DNA of 6,160 nt from Candidatus Poseidoniaceae archaeon. Its GTDB lineage: Archaea > Thermoplasmatota > Poseidoniia > Poseidoniales > Poseidoniaceae. Of the stretch, positions 1 to 3,726 are shown one piece after another; position 1 is the first letter of the stretch, and each line of letters begins with the position of its first letter. The DNA is taken from the NCBI GenBank assembly GCA_030741455.1, contig JASLVI010000088.1, positions 1 to 6,160 on the forward strand, in the 5' to 3' direction. The notes beneath the pieces were generated by a model. The model had not been told where the DNA came from and did no database searches. It saw only the letters and a list, made by a program, of their open reading frames with translations. The translations under genes and the position numbers were made by a program.

Positions 1-3000
1 GTCAGTATCAAAACCAAAGATTTGCAATTCGGTCGCCGATTGTTCAATGCCGTTCATCGTGATAAACAGATGCTCCCTTGCCGGCAACCAATCAGTTAGA
101 GTCATTTGGAAATTGTATGTTGGAACCCCTTCGGGCAGGGAAAAGATGTAATCAATATCGATTTTACCTGAGGGTAATTGTGGTAACCAGGTCCGTAAAT
201 GCCAACTTCGACGTTTCTCAAACGATACACCACGTTCTTCCAACAATTCAACGTCAATCCCTTCCAATTCTCGTTCGGTAATGATTCCATCATCGAGATT
301 TACCATGAGCGGATATGCAAACGAAAGATTTGCTTGCACAAATGTTGCTTCGAGAAGTTCGATTTCTTCAGCATCAATGATGTAATCAGCAAGAATTTCA
401 TCAATGGTAGCTCGCTTTGATTCGGTGAGGTTGGTAAGCTTTGAGAGATTGAAATCAACAACGGTTCGCTCCAATGCCTGCATATCAAGACCATGTTGCC
501 ACTTTGGTTCATCGACTGTGAGTGATCCCTTTCGCATGTCGGCAACAATATCGAAACTCTCGCCTGTCGTCATATCAAGGCCGTAGGCAACATCGGTCGC
601 TTCACCTGTTGTATCACCGACGTTCGCAACCAGGCCATAGACCAAGTCATTGACTAAGCCTCCGATACCAACAACATCGCCCAAGAAGAACGACAAGGCT
701 TCAACGCCTTCTCCCTCACTAAAATCAGGAATTTCAAGACCGCTTGAATCAAGATCGCTTGGAAGAACAATTTCTAGGTTGGCTGGGAGAGGTTCGAGAC
801 GCATCATACCATTTAGTCCCAAAAATGGATCGTCGTAATTGCTTACATCTTCCATCGAAATACTGAACGGTGATGAAACCTGTCGTTGAAGTGCATATCG
901 TGCGCTTCCTTCTGGACCTGTTGAATTTGGATCGAGTGGGGAATAGCGCTGAACCGATTGAATGTTGGAAATTTTTGCGCTTAAGGAGGCTTCTGCTCGG
1001 TCTGTGTCAACCCAGAAACGGAAGTGATCACCGTCCATCGTCAACGGTGTTGTTGCATTGGTCATCTGGACCATAATCGACGTAATGGGTGTTTGTGCTT
1101 GGAAGCCAATATCATCTCCGAGATTCAATTGGAATTGAGCAGGCAGCCCCTCAAGTCGTATCGCATTGCGTTGAAGACCTTGTTCACCTCCGTAGGTGAT
1201 CGTTCCAATCGGTTCGCTTGCAGTGTAAACCAATTTTGTGGGATCTTGAACCACGCTCAAATCGCTTGGCCGATTTGAAATCATAGCCGACTGTGCTGTG
1301 ATATTATCGAAATTTGTTCCCGAGTGTCGAATGTGACCGACAAGAAGTTGACCGGATTGTTGACCTTGAAGTTCAAGTCCGCGCACGCTTGTAATAGGGT
1401 CATAGGATTGATAGACGCGAGAAATGTTTGATACGCGTATGCTCATCGCTACAGGAACAAGTGGATCGACTGGTCCATCTCTTCCATTGACCTGATCGAT
1501 TTCAGTATCCTGTGACAAGAGAATATGGTCTGAATCTGACAAAGAAGGATGATCGCTGCTTCCAATCGCCATGGAAATTTGTCCGAGGCTTCTCGGGCTT
1601 CGAACAGAACCATCGCTCCATGTTTGTCGGACTTGACTCAGGCAAAGAACCTCAATTTCGCCACCTGAACTACCAGCAGTGCCAACAATAAGGTCCGGGA
1701 GTGAATTCAGAATAGCCCCCAAATCGAGGACCACTTCAACGAGCGTGAGCAATGCATTATCCAACAGTTGTGCGATGGTATTCAAGTCAGGATTGTTGAA
1801 ATTCACTCGTGATATACCTGACGATGATAATTGGAAACTACCCTTGAGAATGAGCACCTCTGGAAGGTTTTCAACATGGATAGAGAGTGAACTCACATCG
1901 TTTGCATAGCCTCCGCGCATTAATGTTGAATTGTAAGAGAGTGACTTGATTCGCTCAGTACCTGCAACCATGATGAGGGTCGCTGGAGGAGCTGCAGGAT
2001 TCACTGGAAGTGTCAAATCGTTCTGATTCGCCGTCACATCTCCTGAGAAATTCTTGATAGCAAGGATGAATGAAAGTCGTTCAGGAACATCACCAGGAAG
2101 ATTTGCACTTCCAGGTGCTTCTCCAATCATGGTGTAAATTGCATCGATTTCTTCTTGAGGTAATGAGCCTGATGGAAGGCCTCGAAGCCATAATCGGGAA
2201 TCTGTAATGTTTCCAAACGTTCCTCCTTCAAGCGTATTGCTTCGATCTTCGAAATAATGCAACCACAAGTCTGCGCCTACATCACTGTAAACTTCAACAG
2301 TATCGAATGTGTTGTCTCCAAGATTGTCATTGCGTAAGACGAGATCGACTTCTTCTGGAAGTGTATTTGACCCATATTCGGGATGGAAGCCTACATCGAG
2401 ATAACCCATGTCGATAATTGCGGCTTCACCTTGTTGGTCAACTTGATCGAATTCGATAAAACCTATTCCCACACCATATCCACATTTGTGTGTTTCACTC
2501 TTTGAACCATGATCGTTGAAAACGTCATAATACGACTCATCACACTCTGTTTGTCTATTTTCGGGACCGGCATCCGAATTCCGTATAGAAATTGCGTACG
2601 GTGCTGAAATCGAAATCAACGAGATTGCATCTGCTGGGAGGGCTCCGCCTGTTATGAAATCGGTGAGAATTGCAAAAATATTTGAAATTGTATTCGATAT
2701 ACTGAATCGGAATTCTTGGATACCAACCTCGACTCTGAAATTGTTGGGAGGTTGGGTCAAACGAGTGTCAAGGACAATCGCATAAGATTGTGATTCTTGA
2801 ATAGCAGAATCGAATGCCAGACCCTTGAGCAGCGATACTTCCATGTGTTCAAGTTCATCCCATATTGGATCGTTCTCATTCAAATAATCGATTTTCCATT
2901 GGAATGTTGGCCGTAACCATAAGGTATCTGGAATGCTCAATGGATTCAATGGATTCAACGGTGGTTCGAATCCGAACCCTTCATTGAGCGTTAGCAATCC

Positions 3001-3651
3001 AAGAACGGTCAATGAGATGGAAACATCATCAACAGAGTCTCCGTCAATGTCGATGTAGTTTTCAAACAATACGAGGTCTGTTCCGACAAATAATTCTCCA
3101 GTAAACGTTCCATATTCCCAAGCCTCGTAATTCGGACCATTATCTCGACTGGAGAAATTGATGTACAATGCGTAGGTGTTAATCCCTACAGCAAGTGGGT
3201 CGGTAATGTCCCATGATTCGAGTGAAAACAGCGTTTGAACGAGGTTGTTCGGCCAGCCTTCTGGCTGTGTGCTGGTATCCAGTAGGACTTCATATGGACG
3301 TGGATGATCGGGCGTTGGCGGCGACGTATCTCGAAGTTCGGCTTGACTAAGATACCCTGTTGAATCGTTCAACGGATCACCATCTCGGCTCTCTCTTTTC
3401 GCGGCCTCAACAAGCGCCAAGGATGAGGTTGAAGCACCAGTAGCAACAATTGTGTCATCACTCGCTTCTTGCAAATCCATCAAATCAGTTAATTTCTCCA
3501 TCAAACCAAAATCGTCTCGTTCAACTGAAACATCTGCTTGAACGGGTTGGAAGATTGGGAGAAGCAAGACTAAGACCAAAAAAGTAGCAAGTCGTGTATG
3601 CTTTGGTCGATGCAATCCCGGCCGAATCAAACGAATAGCGTCCTCGACCAT
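1..3651 (-). CDS. Very large secreted repeat protein of unknown function (3' end beyond the left edge)
   Basis: The frame is open from ATG at 3651 to the left edge: 1,217 residues, no stop, C-terminus missing. An in-frame TGA at 3670-3672 lies seven codons upstream, and the next Met (residue 51) falls after the signal peptide, so this start is well supported. No Shine-Dalgarno precedes it. Residues 1-39 are a signal peptide; the rest looks extracytoplasmic. Visible parts: an acidic DxDGDxxDD loop at 201-209; a possible disulfide pair C370/C390; a recurrent LP-plus-beta-strand signature (LP at about 338, 431, 492, 596, 836, 955, 1159, 1172, 1189); two related blocks near 588-655 and 948-1015; an apolar Gly/Val-rich segment at 985-1012; a degenerate EF-hand-like pair at 1085-1130. 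No enzyme motif or named family was recognised. A surface, adhesive or lipid-contacting structural role is inference only. Any membrane anchor would lie beyond the edge. The coding call is firm; function is unknown. Confidence 0.93.
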   Translation of the reverse strand, partial: MVEDAIRLIRPGLHRPKHTRLATFLVLVLLLPIFQPVQADVSVERDDFGLMEKLTDLMDLQEASDDTIVATGASTSSLALVEAAKRESRDGDPLNDSTGYLSQAELRDTSPPTPDHPRPYEVLLDTSTQPEGWPNNLVQTLFSLESWDITDPLAVGINTYALYINFSSRDNGPNYEAWEYGTFTGELFVGTDLVLFENYIDIDGDSVDDVSISLTVLGLLTLNEGFGFEPPLNPLNPLSIPDTLWLRPTFQWKIDYLNENDPIWDELEHMEVSLLKGLAFDSAIQESQSYAIVLDTRLTQPPNNFRVEVGIQEFRFSISNTISNIFAILTDFITGGALPADAISLISISAPYAISIRNSDAGPENRQTECDESYYDVFNDHGSKSETHKCGYGVGIGFIEFDQVDQQGEAAIIDMGYLDVGFHPEYGSNTLPEEVDLVLRNDNLGDNTFDTVEVYSDVGADLWLHYFEDRSNTLEGGTFGNITDSRLWLRGLPSGSLPQEEIDAIYTMIGEAPGSANLPGDVPERLSFILAIKNFSGDVTANQNDLTLPVNPAAPPATLIMVAGTERIKSLSYNSTLMRGGYANDVSSLSIHVENLPEVLILKGSFQLSSSGISRVNFNNPDLNTIAQLLDNALLTLVEVVLDLGAILNSLPDLIVGTAGSSGGEIEVLCLSQVRQTWSDGSVRSPRSLGQISMAIGSSDHPSLSDSDHILLSQDTEIDQVNGRDGPVDPLVPVAMSIRVSNISRVYQSYDPITSVRGLELQGQQSGQLLVGHIRHSGTNFDNITAQSAMISNRPSDLSVVQDPTKLVYTASEPIGTITYGGEQGLQRNAIRLEGLPAQFQLNLGDDIGFQAQTPITSIMVQMTNATTPLTMDGDHFRFWVDTDRAEASLSAKISNIQSVQRYSPLDPNSTGPEGSARYALQRQVSSPFSISMEDVSNYDDPFLGLNGMMRLEPLPANLEIVLPSDLDSSGLEIPDFSEGEGVEALSFFLGDVVGIGGLVNDLVYGLVANVGDTTGEATDVAYGLDMTTGESFDIVADMRKGSLTVDEPKWQHGLDMQALERTVVDFNLSKLTNLTESKRATIDEILADYIIDAEEIELLEATFVQANLSFAYPLMVNLDDGIITERELEGIDVELLEERGVSFEKRRSWHLRTWLPQLPSGKIDIDYIFSLPEGVPTYNFQMTLTDWLPAREHLFITMNGIEQSATELQIFGFDTD
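262..399 (-). other. Degenerate EF-hand-like pair
   Basis: Residues 1085-1096 and 1117-1128 align as two 12-residue loops 32 residues apart: one carries ADYIIDAEE, the other LDDGIITERE. Both have the EF-hand Ile at position 8 and Glu at position 12, and the second has Gly at position 6. Both are flanked by Leu/Glu-rich helices. Positions 1 and 3 lack the usual Asp/Asn, so tight calcium binding is doubtful. This is the only clearly helical part of an otherwise beta-rich protein. Confidence 0.35.
607..810 (-). repeat. LP - SSG - helix module, copy B
   Basis: Residues 948-1015 contain RLEPLPANLEIVLP, then DSSGLEIPDF, then an apolar Gly/Val/Leu-rich stretch at 985-1012. The helix-like part has acidic or polar residues about every seven positions, so it looks amphipathic rather than a classic membrane span. 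It is the counterpart of the block at residues 588-655. Confidence 0.45.
994..1146 (-). repeat. LP-strand/aromatic beta unit, copy 2
   Basis: Residues 836-886 begin LPAQFQLNLGDDIG. They run through the strand TSIMVQMTN to the aromatic block HFRFWVDTDRA. Compared with copy 1 the turn before the aromatic strand is about ten residues longer. The unit leads directly into the SNIQSVQRYSP motif at 894-905. Confidence 0.4.
1687..1890 (-). repeat. LP - SSG - helix module, copy A
   Basis: Residues 588-655 of the large secreted protein contain SIHVENLP, then a strand, then LSSSGI, then an amphipathic Leu/Val-rich helix-like stretch (about 622-650) ending at a further LP. The order matches residues 948-1015: LP, hydrophobic strand, SSG, about 10 polar residues, long apolar helix. 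Offset between copies is about 359 residues. This suggests duplication of a larger module; the alignment was made by eye. Confidence 0.45.
2239..2361 (-). repeat. LP-strand/aromatic beta unit, copy 1
   Basis: Residues 431-471 of the large secreted protein begin LPEEVDLVLRNDNLG. They continue through a Thr/Val strand to an aromatic block LWLHYFEDR. The order matches residues 836-886: LP, strand with alternating Leu/Val, Asp-rich turn, Thr-x3-Val strand, Asp, then aromatic strand ending Asp-Arg. The similarity was aligned by eye, is low in identity and needs a profile search. Confidence 0.4.
2938..2958 (-). repeat. 9-bp in-frame tandem repeat coding Pro-Leu-Asn
   Basis: On the plus strand CAATGGATT occurs twice in direct succession, followed by a third CAA. 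On the coding strand this gives a short PLNPLN stretch between two beta-rich regions of the large secreted protein. The unit is a whole number of codons, so copy-number change would not break the frame. It is probably a flexible linker expanded by slippage. Confidence 0.6.
3025..3051 (-). other. Acidic calcium-type loop in the large secreted protein
   Basis: Residues 201-209 read DIDGDSVDD, the spacing seen in thrombospondin type 3 and dockerin-like calcium loops (DxDxDGxxD class). It is a single copy between two beta-rich segments. Calcium binding is inferred from the pattern only. Confidence 0.45.
3535..3651 (-). other. Signal peptide of the large secreted protein
   Basis: Residues 1-39 have a basic N-region (Arg/Lys/His at 7, 10, 14, 15, 17, 18 and 20). 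A hydrophobic core follows at about 21-34 (LATFLVLVLLLPIF), then a polar end QPVQA. The likely cleavage is after Ala39, before DVSVE, an A-x-A-like V-Q-A site. There is no lipobox cysteine, so Sec export with signal peptidase I cleavage is the simplest reading. The long N-region (20 residues) is slightly unusual. Confidence 0.85.
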
Positions 3652-3726
3652 GATTGTAGGTCGAGGAACTCATATCTGAACCCATCCCCGTCTTGTTTGA
3701 ACAATGAGGGGTTCTTTCAAGCGAAC
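3652..3726 (-). other. Intergenic gap between the two genes
   Basis: These 75 bases separate the TAA of the upstream PKD gene from the ATG of the large secreted protein gene. They hold an imperfect hairpin near the middle. I see no T-tract, no Shine-Dalgarno sequence before the ATG and only a weak AT-rich patch (GATATG on the coding strand). The gap is short enough for co-transcription but long enough to hold a separate archaeal promoter; neither can be decided here. Confidence 0.6.
3686..3711 (-). other. Imperfect intergenic hairpin
   Basis: CCCC (3686-3689) pairs with GGGG (3708-3711). TTGT (3693-3696) pairs with ACAA (3701-3704) around a TTGA loop. The three bases between the stems are mismatched apart from one wobble pair. 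An outer GAACCC/GGGTTC pair (3678-3683 with 3709-3714) is an alternative to the CCCC/GGGG stem. No T-run follows on the coding strand, so it is not a standard intrinsic terminator. It could be an RNA processing or stability element, or chance. Confidence 0.3.

Noticed and set aside
2938..2958. CRISPR or mobile-element repeat
   Set aside because: It is only two full copies of a 9-base unit in frame inside a gene, without spacers or terminal inverted repeats.
1..3651. Region without a long gene, or a decayed pseudogene, on the left
   Set aside because: Reading the minus frame codon by codon shows no stop from 3651 to the left edge and a clean signal peptide, so it is one intact gene that runs off the window.
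3686..3714. Intrinsic terminator between the two genes
   Set aside because: The stem is imperfect and no T-tract follows on the coding strand.
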